Positions 1 to 9,844 of a DNA stretch of 20,617 nucleotides are shown here, piece after piece. The notes beneath the pieces were generated by a model, which was given only the letters and a program-made list of their open reading frames with translations, did no database searches and had not been told where the DNA came from. How positions within the stretch are numbered: position 1 is the first letter of the stretch; every line of letters starts with the position of its first letter. The DNA is from Dimargaris cristalligena (lineage: Eukaryota > Kickxellomycota > Dimargaritomycetes > Dimargaritales > Dimargaritaceae). The position numbers and the translations under genes were made by a program. The DNA lies in NCBI GenBank assembly GCA_027576995.1, contig JANBQC010000516.1, positions 1-20,617 on the forward strand, read 5' to 3'.

Positions 1-69
1 CATGGCCAAATTGGATAAGGCACCTGACTACGGATCAGGAGATTGCAGGTTCGAGTCCTGCTGCGATCG
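1..69 (+). tRNA. tRNA-Arg (ACG), 5' end cut by window edge
   Basis: The sequence folds as a tRNA. The anticodon stem is 23-27 with 35-39 around a 7-base loop with anticodon ACG at 30-32, read as ICG and decoding CGN Arg codons. The T stem is 45-49 with 57-61 around a loop with the TTCGA core. The D stem is GCC 5-7 with GGC 19-21. The 3' acceptor strand is 62-68 with discriminator G69. Only the last two bases of the 5' acceptor strand (1-2) are inside the window and they pair with 62-63, so five bases lie upstream. No intron is present. Position 9 of the tRNA (base 4) is G, the Trm10 target position. Confidence 0.93.
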
Positions 70-70
70 C

Positions 71-76
71 TTTTTT
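71..76 (+). terminator. RNA polymerase III terminator of tRNA-Arg
   Basis: A run of six T follows the discriminator base by one nucleotide, the usual Pol III stop signal. Confidence 0.8.
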
Positions 77-334
77 GTTCTTTCCGTCCCGTTCGCGGGG
101 TAGTTGCTATTCATGGGAGGAATATTCAATATTTTATCCATAAACTGAAAGGGGGAATGTATAGTATTCTTAGTGCAATTTCGCTGTACTTCGGTTATAT
201 AGACTGGTTAATATCTTTGGTGGTGAAGGTTGCTTGGCTTACTTGTATTTCCCTTTTATTTTGCTTTCGCCTTGGCCCTTAATATTCTATATATTTTAGC
301 GACTTTGTCTAGTTGGTCTTACCTGGACGTTACC

Positions 335-1074
335 ATGATTGTGGGCATTGGCATTGATCTGTGTTGCATTTCCCGCATTCGGCGCATTGTAGAACAAGGT
401 CCTGGTCATGCGACCCGGTTCGCCCGGCGCATTTTACATCCCACCGAGTGGACCGACTACCAACGCCGCTGGGGTGCACCTTTAACGGGGACGGGTGAGT
501 CGGAGAGAGGGGCTGGGGTTGGGGTTGGGGTTGCGGCCGGAGTGATACGGTCCCAACGCCCCGTGCCTGACGATATGGTCTGGTTCTTGGCTTCTCGGTG
601 GGCGGTCAAGGAAGCGGCGTATAAGGCCCTCTATCCCCAACGTAAACTCACTTGGAAAGAAGTGGCCCTTGTGAAATCGACAGGTAATAACGCGGGCACC
701 TCCCCCCTCCCCCACTCTTTCACCTTATTAACTGAATATGCCGACACACTGACGAGATTATACCGAGCGGGGGGTGGAGGGGTATTTGTCCATTTTGGAG
801 AGCGTTTTCTATTAATATATTGGAGACGGGATAGTCCGGGGGGTTTTTTTTTGAGGGGGGTCGAAAATTACCTGCAATACTAACTACGACTAAGTTGCGC
901 GGCTTTCGATTTATGTATATATCACAATTTGACAACTCTACCATTGGACTAGGCTCACCCAAACCCTACTTAAAAATCGAGCGGGCACAGGAGTGTGACG
1001 GAGCGGGACATAGCCACGTCTCCTTATCGCATGACGGTGACTGGGTCGTGGCCCAGGTCATTTTTGAAAATTAG
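335..1074 (+). CDS. PPT2: Holo-[acyl-carrier-protein] synthase (mitochondrial-type phosphopantetheinyl transferase), two exons
   Basis: This enzyme transfers 4'-phosphopantetheine from CoA to a Ser of acyl carrier protein; the fungal AcpS-type enzyme (PPT2) activates mitochondrial ACP. Exons are 335-683 and 953-1074, giving 156 aa. The intron 684-952 (269 nt) starts CAG|GTAATA and ends ACTAG, with a TACTAAC at 878-884. The protein starts MIVGIGID with the Mg-binding Asp at residue 8. The second signature is WAVKEAAYKA at residues 90-99 with Glu93. The third, HVSLSHDGDW, lies in exon 2. The junction joins phase 1 to phase 1 and restores the family order of WKE, then GxPxL, then SHDGD. Reading through the intron instead gives an unrelated Gly-rich tail. 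The start at 335 was chosen because it gives the canonical AcpS N-terminus; the open frame extends upstream without homology. Residues 51-80 are an unusual Gly/Val-rich insert coded by a G-tract. The family assignment is firm and the mitochondrial location is inferred. Confidence 0.92.
509..530 (+). repeat. Four G4 tracts, potential G-quadruplex inside PPT2 exon 1
   Basis: Runs of four G at 509-512, 515-518, 521-524 and 527-530 are separated by two-base loops (CT, TT, TT). They encode part of the Gly/Val-rich insert of the AcpS protein. On the coding strand, so it would also be present in the mRNA. Confidence 0.75.
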
Positions 1075-1572
1075 CGGAGTTGCATTTGGTGAGGAGGGGA
1101 AGGGCGGGGGAGGGATGCCTCCTAATCGATCATAGTAGTGCTGTGGGGCTGTTAGTTCACACATGTACCATATTTAATGGAGATGACTCTAGCTTCCCTA
1201 TTTTTTAATGCCTAGCTAAGACGATGAAATATAGGTCACGTTACTTCAATGGAACGCCAAACCCCACTGTTTTTCGAGCGTACCGCGTGGGACCTGGACC
1301 CCGTTGAGCTGGTTAAGCCTCCCTCCCCCTCTCCTGGGTTTGTGCTTAGCATTTCCCCCATTTCAGTCGCCAAGTCGCTTCCCTCTGTATACTCGGAGCA
1401 CACGCGTCCGAAACACTTTTTTTTAACTTTCCTACACCAATGGGTACCTCCTAAAAAAACTAGCACATGAACATTTCTTGTCTATTTACTAGTTATTTAG
1501 TTATTTTTGCACAGCCCTTGGTTGCATTCCTTCACACCTACTCTCTGCCCCCAAACACTTCCGCATCCCCAC
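1075..1572 (+). other. Intergenic/leader region between PPT2 and TRM10
   Basis: This holds the PPT2 3' end and the TRM10 promoter and 5' leader. From about 1318 the + strand is C/T-rich, as in front of other genes here. An ATG at 1249 opens a 73-codon frame ending at 1470; it has GC-rich codons at first but no recognisable domain, and an overlapping antisense frame of similar length exists. It may be an upstream ORF of TRM10 or chance. Confidence 0.4.
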
Positions 1573-3189
1573 ATGACCGACGTACCCGCCACACCTACGA
1601 CCCCGTCCGCCCACCCCACCTCGGACTCGAGCGTGGCTTCTGCTGCGGCGGCGGTGACGGCGACGACTACTCCAGCCCCGACCGACCCGGTAGCCGCTAC
1701 CGCCGCGCTGGCCCTGTCGAAAAACGCCCAGAAGCGTCTGCTCCGCCAGCAGAAGTGGGAGGCCGGGCGAGAGAACCGCATCACCCAACGGAAAGCCCTA
1801 CGTAAAGAAAAAAAAATTCGGCGGCGGGAGCTTATTCAGAATGGAGTCATAACCCCGCCCGAGCCGCGCCATAATCGATTCGGAGGCGAACAGACGAGTC
1901 TGACCGTCGTACTGGATATGTCGTTTGACCACTTGATGCTGGATAAGGTTCGTTAATTTTTCTACGGTATTCTTCACGTTCTGCCCTTGCATTAGCTGGC
2001 TGTTCAATTAGAGCGGGGTTGATTTAGTAAGCACCTTACTTTCAACCCTCCTCCCCCGAATGGATGAATAAGGATTTCGGGTTTTCTGCACACCGCTTGT
2101 TCTATACTAATCCAAGTAAATGTGTTTTTGTTTATGGCGGAATTGTGCTATCTACTTGTATACCTCGCGGAACTTACTCAACTACGATAGGAAATCCCAT
2201 CGACTGTCCGACAGGTGGCGCGGTGCTACTCAGACAACCGGACCGCTAAACGCAAAGTCAACTTGGTGGTTACTGAATTACAGGGCCGGACCCAGGCCCA
2301 GTTTGGTTCGATTATGCGCGAATACGAAAACTGGAAGGAAATTACGTTCGAACCCCGCAGCTATCTCGAGGTATTCGATAAAGAGAAACTGGTCTACCTA
2401 ACGGCAGATTCGGACCATACACTGACCACTTTGGACGAAGACAAGGTCTATATTTTGGGTACATTCGTAGATAAAAATCGACACAAGGTACGTATGATGC
2501 GTCAATTGGTTTGTAACTGCCCAATTCTCCCTTCGTTTATACAATTGGGGATAGGTGAGAGAAGTGTAATCCTGACCGACTGAAATATTAGAACATCTAT
2601 ATGTGTATGTGCTCCCGGATTTCTATACCATACATTGTTAACCGGAGTGGGATTGGGATTTTTCGACATGATTGATGATTGATAATGTAGGGCGTAACCC
2701 ACCAAAAGGCTTCGGAACAGGGAATTGCGACTGCCCGGCTACCCATCGGTGACTTCCTCAAAATGGCGTCACGCAAGGTTTTGACGGTCAATCAAGGTAA
2801 CTGACCCAATATCCCTCTTAGCAACTAGCAAACTAGGAAGCGTGTTAATTATACTTGGATCACACTCGGCCGAGCTGCGGGAAATAAACAATGTGGCGTA
2901 TTTCATTAAATGACTTGGCCTAATTAGTTGTGTGTAAACCCCCATGTACGTGCCATTGTCCATTTTCTCAATTCTGCTGTGGCGCTCTATAGTCATGGAG
3001 ATTATCCTCAAGTACCTCGAAACCCAGGACTGGGCGGAAGCTATGATGCAATTCATTCCCCAGCGGAAAATGCCCCAAGTCCAAGGTTCCGAAACCGCGA
3101 GTCCTGTCGCTGCTTCTTCTGCCCCTTCATCGCGGGAAGGGTCAGCGGAACCCGAATTGACGGATATTCCGGAACCATCGGCAGCGTAG
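1573..3189 (+). CDS. TRM10: tRNA (guanine(9)-N1)-methyltransferase Trm10, four exons
   Basis: This SPOUT-family enzyme uses S-adenosylmethionine to make m1G9 in tRNAs. Exons are 1573-1947, 2191-2487, 2691-2796 and 2993-3189, totalling 975 nt and 324 aa. Introns are 243, 203, 196 nt with donors GTTCGT, GTACGT, GTAACT and acceptors GATAG, TGTAG, TATAG. All phases match. Residues 1-50 are Ala/Thr/Ser/Pro-rich and are followed by a basic helix ([14 protein letters not shown]) typical of Trm10. Then come LDMSFDHLM, a [10 protein letters not shown] segment split across exon 2, LVYLTADS, and VDKNRHK at residues 218-224, where Asp219 matches the catalytic-site Asp of yeast Trm10. [18 protein letters not shown] and the [10 protein letters not shown]-terminal helix follow. 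Each intron falls between pieces that are continuous in known Trm10 proteins. The tail after about residue 285 is low complexity. The start is the ATG that gives a full N-terminal extension. It could act on nuclear-encoded tRNAs such as the adjacent tRNA-Arg. Confidence 0.93.
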
Positions 3190-3748
3190 TACTAGAGAGT
3201 TGTCCTCCCATTCGGTAACAAAAATACGGGCTTATGCCAAAACCAAAATTTAAACTTAATAAACTAGGGCCTGGTGTCCATGGTTTTTATCGAGATATAT
3301 ATATGAAAATCTATTCCGAAGTTGGAGTATTGGAAGACTACCTAACATCACACTTACTTATATACTTATGTATGGGTTATTAAATAGGCATGCTATATAT
3401 ATATTTATAACTACTTTGCGTTGACTATAAAGTGAGAAATACGACGTTGGAATTGATAGCTAAAGTATAAATGTTGGTGAAATCATTAATTTAATACGCC
3501 AAATAGTTTACAGTTGATGAACACGGTTAAAAGGGGGGCACTGCGTTCGGGGATGATGCAGTCAAGCCAAATTCTCCTAGGAAAAAGCGTGACGTGGCTT
3601 GCTCCCAATAAGCGAGGCCATTGGGGAAATCTGGTTAGGTCCTCCAGCCAAAGGACCTGTATAGATTACCACCTCCTTTCCTCCTAAATATCCCCATCTA
3701 AGCTTCACCCCATTCCTTTATTATCGGTGACCTTAGTTACTGTACAGA
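3190..3748 (+). other. Intergenic region TRM10-LETM1
   Basis: AT-rich DNA occupies about 3235-3530, with short TA runs near 3293-3304 and 3393-3404. A C/T-rich segment at 3660-3720 directly upstream of the LETM1 start is probably its 5' leader. I see no gene or RNA. Confidence 0.5.
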
Positions 3749-6700
3749 ATGTTGACCAAATCACTCGGGTAAGTTGACATCCTGTTAATCGCTTGAACAT
3801 CCACGCGTGCACATGGGCCAAGGCATGCAGGCCATTGCTCGATTCGGTCTTGCAATCCCCGTATGGCGGTCGGTGGAGGTATATGGCAGCGGAATTCGGC
3901 CCGGGTGTCGGTGCCCATTCACTCACGATGACCGGTCAATTTGGGCAAATATTGCCTACTTTATATTACTCGGTACAGCTTACGTGCCCATCGCGCATGT
4001 GCCTGCCAGGAGGCTTGTAATACCGTAAACAAACCTCTATTCAACTATATGGTATACCTTACTGTCATTTTTTTTTTTGGGGGGGGGTTTCAACAGTACC
4101 ACTCTCAGCCTGGTTTCGGCTCGGACGCCAAAGGGTCGACTTGCCCCATTGTCAGTTGTCACCTCGACTTACCGCACCACCCTATTCCGCTCGACTTCGT
4201 GGGCGGTCGGAGCCAACCCATCATGCTCGGCTAGCCAGCGATTCACTTACCGTACCTCCGCCTGGCAACATCTGGCCAACTCGGTGGAGCCTCTTAAGAA
4301 TGACCCAACCACTGCCCCTGCTGCTCCTTCGACGACGACTACGGCTACGGTAACCCCCGCTTCCCCGAAACAGTCTAATGAGTCCGGCGGTAAGGCGACC
4401 CCCACTGCCCCTACCTCCGCCTCTTCACTCGCCGATACTTTGGCCGCCAAAACGGTGGAGCCCTCCATGAGTGAAAAAATCAAGAAATCGGCCTGGTTCT
4501 ACTTCAACGGATTTCGACAAGTGTTTCGCAATCGCAAGATGGCGAACGAGCTGCGGCGTGGGGAGAAAATGGGCCGCCAACTGGTTCGCCGGGAACATCG
4601 CCTGGTAAGTTGTAAAAAATAAAAGGCAGATGCTCCTGTATATAAATATTTATAGCTATATTAGGTTTATCGCAACCAAACTCCTGGTGGTGACTAATGG
4701 ATGACATCCCCCCCTATGTACACGCATTCGATGATAACGGCTGTACTAACCGCCACAACCCCTATATTAAAAAATACATTTATTATGATGGTTTTTTAGA
4801 TGTACCACGCGCCCGAGGACATTCAGCGCCTACTTCCGTTCGCCCTCACGGCCATTATCATCCCCGAACTCCTAGTGATACTTATTGTGTTGGCGCCGGG
4901 TTTTTTCCCCAGTACGTGTATCTCGGAAAAGAACTTGACTAAGAAGTACCGCAAAGCCCGCGAGGCTCGCCAGAATATCCATGATTCAGTGGTGGAGTCG
5001 GCCAAGACCAACAGTCGAGTAAGTCAGTCTGATTTATCAAGCCCTTGTCTAGGATCTGTACTTTATACACGGGGATATTGTGGCGACTAACTAATATGAA
5101 TGGGTCGAAATGATTAGAGACCTCCTTCCTAGTTTTACATGCTCTACCTACCGATCTATATATTACACCAAGCACTCACCTTGTTCCCTCTATGTTACTT
5201 GACGCTGGCTTTAATTATTGCATCTTGGTCGGCTATAAACTCCCTTAGTTGGCGGTCGATGACTTCATGTCTGCCAAGAAAATTATTCAGATTGCCGATC
5301 TGTACCAAAACAATCTGGATGTTTCAACCCTCCCAAAGGCCGCTTTGAAGAATATTTGCCGGTAAGTCGGTTAATTATGCAGAGAGGGGGGCATTAATGA
5401 GTGAAGGGGAGATCTATTGCGATTCGCAGATGAGCTCAGCCCTTCTACTGAACTGACCCATTCCTACTGATAATAAGGATGGATTTGGAATACCCACTAA
5501 GGCTAACATGGCCTATAAGTTCGTTGATTGAATGCTGAGTGGAAAGCAGAGGCCCCCAAGACAAAGGCCTCTTGGTATAAAACAATACACCAGGGGACTT
5601 GTCAACGAGAATCGACGACGCAAAGAGTCACATTTCAATCAAGGAACATTGATTAAACAGAATGGATACTACTATGCGTATTGACATCATATTTAGGTTC
5701 ACGGGGCTGGGTTATGTAGGTACTACGGGCTCTCTGCAAAAGAAGGTGGCCAAGCACCTCGCGTATATCAAGGAGGATGACCAGGTAAGTCAGACGTTTC
5801 TGAAGTCAGGCTAGGAATCGTACCGATACTCCTCCCAGATGGCTGAAATGGTTGCTGGTTGGGACAACTGTCGGTATCTCTCTAGCACCAATGATCATTA
5901 AAGGAATCGGCGCATTAATCATACTAAGGAGATGTATTAGCATCAAATCTAACCAAATTTATCGCCCATTCACTTATGCAATATATATGTGCATGAACTT
6001 CCACTATGTAACCAACCCCCCGTTGAATACAATTGCGTATACCTTACGTGGGGTCACCACCATATCTTGATGTAATTACCACACTCCACCACCGTCACAG
6101 TACATTCGTAAGGAGGGAATCGACTCTCTGAGTCCGGTCGAATTGAATGAAGCCTGTGAAATGCGCGGCATGTAAGTTATAATCACCCCTGAGAGAAGTG
6201 ATATAGTATTAAGATTGCCTCATGGAATGAGCACGTGTAGAAACCGAAGAAAGAAAAAAAATAGGGATAAGAAGAATAGAATAGGCCAGCAGTTTGTCGC
6301 CACTATGGTTTCCTGTTAAGAGAAGCTGGTGTAGACAATAATACCCAAACTTAGCGATTTAAAAGAATGGAGGGTTTCATTGTTAAACCTGGCCTATCTA
6401 TGGCTTGAAGCGTTGAACTACCCCTTTGTTATTTTTACATTTAATGATATTTCCCGTGACCTCGACTTGGTCATGTGGTGGATTCACTGTTATATTTTTG
6501 AATGATTCGCCTTCGTTACTGTACGATGGACATTCCTTTCCTGACATCATCATCATATCCGGCTGTACCGCGTTGGGGATAGGCTTATTAACCACTGGAG
6601 GATATGCTACTATATTGGTTTGACATTTGTACATTAACATTCCCTGCTTGTGACTAACCTGGTACTTAATGTGTGACTGCTGTTACGCGGGCACTCACAC

Positions 6701-6858
6701 ACACACACAGTTCCTCTCATGATCAACCAGCGGATCACCTCAAGACACTGCTCCGAGATGCCATTTACTTAAACCTAATGGTGGACCCCCGACCCCTACC
6801 GGCCGTGCTGCCTATTACCGCGCGGATGTTTTTACTCAACACCCGCCTTCGGGGGTAA
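3749..6858 (+). CDS. LETM1: LETM1/Mdm38-family inner mitochondrial membrane protein, seven exons
   Basis: LETM1 proteins (yeast Mdm38/Ylh47) span the inner mitochondrial membrane once, bind mitochondrial ribosomes and support K+/H+ exchange and volume control. Exons are 3749-3768, 4097-4604, 4800-5018, 5249-5361, 5697-5784, 6101-6171 and 6711-6858, totalling 1167 nt and 388 aa. Introns are 328, 195, 230, 335, 316 and 539 nt; five of six donors are GTAAGT followed by T or C, and the phases agree. Exon 1 codes only MLTKSL plus two bases; joined to exon 2 it gives an Arg/Ser-rich presequence without acidic residues. A Thr/Ala/Pro-rich linker follows at about 75-125. The membrane segment is residues 187-209 (LLPFALTAIIIPELL), with the family Pro between hydrophobic halves. 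The ribosome-binding-like domain carries the blocks SAKKIIQIADLY, GYVGTTGSLQKKV, IKEDDQ, EGIDSLSPVELNEAC and the C-terminal PLPAVLPITARMFLLN. It lacks the long C-terminal coiled coil and any EF-hand, so it is shorter than yeast or human members. Confidence 0.9.
3769..4096 (+). other. LETM1 intron 1 with a T11G9 tract and an open frame
   Basis: The intron separates a 20-base first exon from exon 2. It contains a GC-rich block (3807-4019) open in two frames. The frame with ATG at 3813 would code a 71-aa peptide with an Arg-containing N-terminus and one hydrophobic stretch (YFILLGTAYVPI). The acceptor is preceded by eleven T (4068-4078) and nine G (4079-4087). The GC-rich block may be an alternative exon, a nested small gene or a chance opening; no family is recognised. 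Confidence 0.35.
6696..6709 (+). repeat. (CA)n microsatellite at LETM1 exon 7 acceptor
   Basis: Seven CA units end directly in the CAG acceptor of the last LETM1 intron (6172-6710), replacing a polypyrimidine tract. Confidence 0.7.
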
Positions 6859-8240
6859 ACGGCTGACCGACTCGTTGCCCATTGTAACCCTATCGCTTAC
6901 TTTACTTGGTTCTAAACCATTGTTGTGAAGGGTTGGATTAGAGGATACCAATACTCAATTGCAGTGAGTCGAACAATGACTATACCTAGACTACGTATGG
7001 GATTGCTCAACAGAATTCATCGATCTCATTTAGCCTTAAAAAATGTAAAAGTGATTAAACTGCTGAAGGGAATATCCAATGGTCCGTCGGTGTATTATGA
7101 TAACTAGTTAATATTGTTTTGAATTAAAGTAGCAACTACTTACCATGGCCATAGTTACCATGCATGGGAAATCAATTATAAAGGCTTGGCTGGGAGCTAG
7201 ACGTCTTGGTTATGATGGGCGACCTCCTCTGTCCCCAACTGGATAACGGATCGGGTGCATGACCTAAATAGCACACCACTCCATATTGGGACCCACTTCC
7301 TAAAACACTTGCGTGTTTATCAACTGGGTCGCTGAGGGTGGGAATTGCATTGTATTGACCTAATCTATTTCACCTTAACCGGTCGTTGAACACTGGGTAG
7401 TACAGCCGTGGAACCACCTATATTCGGAGCGTGCATTGGTGCCGGGCTTGATAAATGAAAGAGTGCGGGAAGATTCGGCCGGGATGAGTCGGGGCGTACG
7501 TCGGTACCGAGCGAAAATATAGACGTAAATGTTTACAGGCCCGGATGTATTCCAGTGCATTTTATTTTGCCAGGGTTGATCGGCGATAATACCAATAATT
7601 GAAATGAGCCTAGAGCTGGGAAGGAATAACCTACCCAAGGCGTGGAACTTCTCCCCCCCCACCCTTACACCCTCGCACACATACCAAGAAATCACAAGGT
7701 ACCTTGGTTTGACCGGCGCCGTTGATGGGTGATGAGAATGGGAAGTTTACTTAGCTTCCTGAATAAAAATATATAAAAGCGCTAGGTTAGATAATTAATA
7801 CCGTGAAGAAAAATGACAACTGTAATAAATGGAAGGGTCCGCATATCACATGAACTACTGCAGCCCATTGCCATGGCGTAGTGGTAGTAACGATGGTAAT
7901 ATTTCGCTGAACAGACCACGTTGCTGGGTGAACGGCCAAAACGAATGAGAGACAGGGGCTATACCAAATTGAATTGAATAGGTGTTTCGAATACAATGCT
8001 ATAAGGAGGAATGGACACAACAATAATGGAATCCAGATGTACATTAAGACCGTCATTGTGGTTGCCAAGCTACTCTTTAGTGCTCATACCACCACCCCTC
8101 AGCCCCCCTCCCTCCTTCACCCCACATATTCACACATAATTTTATATATTTATTTCTATATATACGCGACGTGTCCACGGTGGCAGGCTTTCGGGCGGCA
8201 GCTCATCCACCCCAGGGGCACCGGACCCTTGCGTTAATTG
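6859..8240. other. Intergenic region downstream of LETM1
   Basis: There is no convincing gene on either strand. Frames of 60-106 codons occur (for example 7375-7695 minus, 7787-8068 minus, 7974-8237 plus), but none has recognisable domains, codon bias or good splice signals. A short GC-rich island at about 8165-8235 is open on the + strand but cannot be assigned. Confidence 0.4.
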
Positions 8241-8823
8241 TCCCTGAAACGGCTTAAACTGGCAGTGGAGGATGGCAGGGGTGGTGTGAGGTGGAACAGA
8301 GGGCTATATGACGAACACAATAATGGAAAGTGGGGGGAGGAGGAGTTGAAAACTGTTATACAAAATAGGGGGGACACGGGTCAGCGAGACGGGACCAAGT
8401 AATCCGAGAAGACACTGTATTCGACTGGGTCAATTCACCTATTAAGTTCTATGGATTTACGTCTAGGCAGCCTAGATATGGGAGAAGTTCATCCAAGCTG
8501 TATAACGAAAAATCCATTAGATTCGGCTAATATTACTAGTTAAAAATACATTTCCCATATATTATCCCATACACGTATAATGTAAACCTTTATATGGCTG
8601 GGCCGAATTTCACCCATATGCTTTAGCTTGAGTTGAATACATTGGGGGCTGTGTGGCTTTGGGGGGTCCAGGGTGCGGACTGTACCAAATGTACTGGATA
8701 GGTCTGGTGTGGTGGTTGGAGGGAAACGGCCCATTGTCGGAGTGATGAGGCAGGGAAAGAATCCCCATAAATCCTGGACCCTTGAACCGAATGGGCTGGA
8801 ACCTCAAGCCCCCCCCCTTTGTC

Positions 8824-8859
8824 CCAACCCATGACGAATTTTTGACGTCAATGGGTTGG
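8824..8859. repeat. Long inverted repeat with a CRE (TGACGTCA)
   Basis: Bases 8824-8836 pair with 8846-8859 as a 13-bp stem with a single bulged A (8850) and a 9-base loop. The right arm contains a perfect TGACGTCA palindrome at 8843-8850, the bZIP/CREB consensus, and the left arm contains a half site TGACG at 8832-8836. It may be a transcription factor site or a cruciform-forming element; no gene start is close. Confidence 0.6.
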
Positions 8860-8903
8860 TGGTGGTCTGGCTGGTTAGGTACATGGCCAAGTGTCCTCGC
8901 CGT

Positions 8904-8924
8904 CCCTAGTCTAGGGATATCCCT
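8904..8924. repeat. Two overlapping perfect palindromes
   Basis: CCCTAG at 8904-8909 and CTAGGG at 8911-8916 are mirror arms around one T, and AGGGATATCCCT at 8913-8924 is a second perfect palindrome sharing four bases with the first. Function unknown. Confidence 0.5.
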
Positions 8925-9494
8925 GCTGGAAAACACACTGGTCCGTGTTTAGTGTATTATATTCACGGGGTTGCATTTCCGACTAAGCTGCACCGGAGTG
9001 AGACAGCGGTTCCCCAGCTATGCAGAGGCCACGCCGGTTGTCGGGGATTGAATTGGCAGGTGTGTCGAGGTGCTCCGAGGAGTGCGGCATTGTTGCATGA
9101 CAGTTTTTTAATACTGTAGTGAGCTGGATGACAGTAGTAGTAGTCGTATTTCCCTCCCACCAACCATAAAATAGCCCTCAGAAAACTCACTTTCCCCACC
9201 CACTCAACTAGCCGAAGGGAGGATTGGTTCGATCGTGAGTCAACTGCCAGTGCAATGGCCAATCCGCCCCGACCATCCTTGTGACCCCTTCGACTCGTCC
9301 AGATTAGTCACAATAGATAAAGCAGAGTGAATAGGGGAGGGATGGGCCTAATAGAAGGGGTATCCTCCCTCCTAGAGAGAGAGGGGTGTGTACACGTCCA
9401 ATAGGTGGATGATATACCTATCATCTTCTGGGTTGGGCGTAGTTTCCTAGCAAGGACCGAGTGAGTCACCTGCTTCGTGACTAGGAGGGGGGGA

Positions 9495-9843
9495 ATGGGA
9501 GTGGGTGTGCGATGGATTCACCGCCTGGAATTGGCGTTTCTCTTGGCCGGTGTTGTGTGGAATTGGTGGAGCCCAAAGCGGATGAACCCCCACCCACACC
9601 TCCGCTCTGCTTTGCATATGACTACTATAGGTTTCTCTTCGTTTATGGGGCTGTTCAAGGTACCATTAGGGCCTGGGGCTCTTCCGATGGGACATTTATT
9701 TAAATCGCCGGGAGTTTGGGACCAATCACGCGCCAATGCTGTGCCTTCTTCCCTCTCTCTCTCCTCCTTCACCAGAATGGCTTGGTGACCACGTTCGTCA
9801 ACAGTGGGAATGTATAGTATGGGTACAGATTGGGTATATTTAA
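9495..9843 (+). CDS. Possible small two-exon gene, product unknown
   Basis: A GC-rich stretch is followed by AAG|GTACCA at 9659/9660 and by a strong polypyrimidine tract ending CACCAG at 9775. This predicts a 116-nt intron inside an open region. Two frames remain open across the splice. One runs from ATG 9495 to the stop at 9815-9817 (68 aa) with a hydrophobic N-terminal segment (LELAFLLAGVVW). The other runs from ATG 9512 to the stop at 9841-9843 (71 aa) with an aromatic middle (FAYDYYRFLFVYGAV) and a Trp-rich end. Neither resembles a family I know. The splice signals are the main support. The whole may be non-coding or an untranslated exon pair. Confidence 0.25.
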
Positions 9844-9844
9844 A

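Larger units (their letters stand above)
8241..9494. other. Intergenic region with palindromes and purine/pyrimidine skew
   Basis: The + strand is G/A-rich at 8240-8420. No gene is recognised; open frames at 8610-8936 and 8963-9262 (minus) have no domain. The region holds the hairpin at 8824-8859, overlapping palindromes at 8904-8924, and a TGAGTCA (bZIP/Gcn4-type site) at 9462-9468. Confidence 0.4.

Noticed and set aside
230..334. Upstream 35-codon extension of the PPT2 frame
   Set aside because: AcpS proteins begin at the MIVGIGID-type motif, which has its own ATG at 335; the extension has no similarity and a non-ATG first codon at 230.
515..532. TTGGGG repeats as a telomere remnant
   Set aside because: Only three units, in frame within a coding exon; fungal telomeres are usually TTAGGG-like.
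782..894. Alternative PPT2 intron ending after TACTAAC
   Set aside because: Signals are good and phase works, but it would add about 50 non-family residues. The 684-952 intron restores the conserved AcpS order exactly.
1236..1466. 76-codon minus-strand frame
   Set aside because: Overlaps the TRM10 leader and an opposite frame of similar length; no domain.
4247..4483. 78-codon minus-strand frame rich in Ala/Val
   Set aside because: Antisense shadow of the low-complexity Thr/Ala/Pro linker of LETM1.
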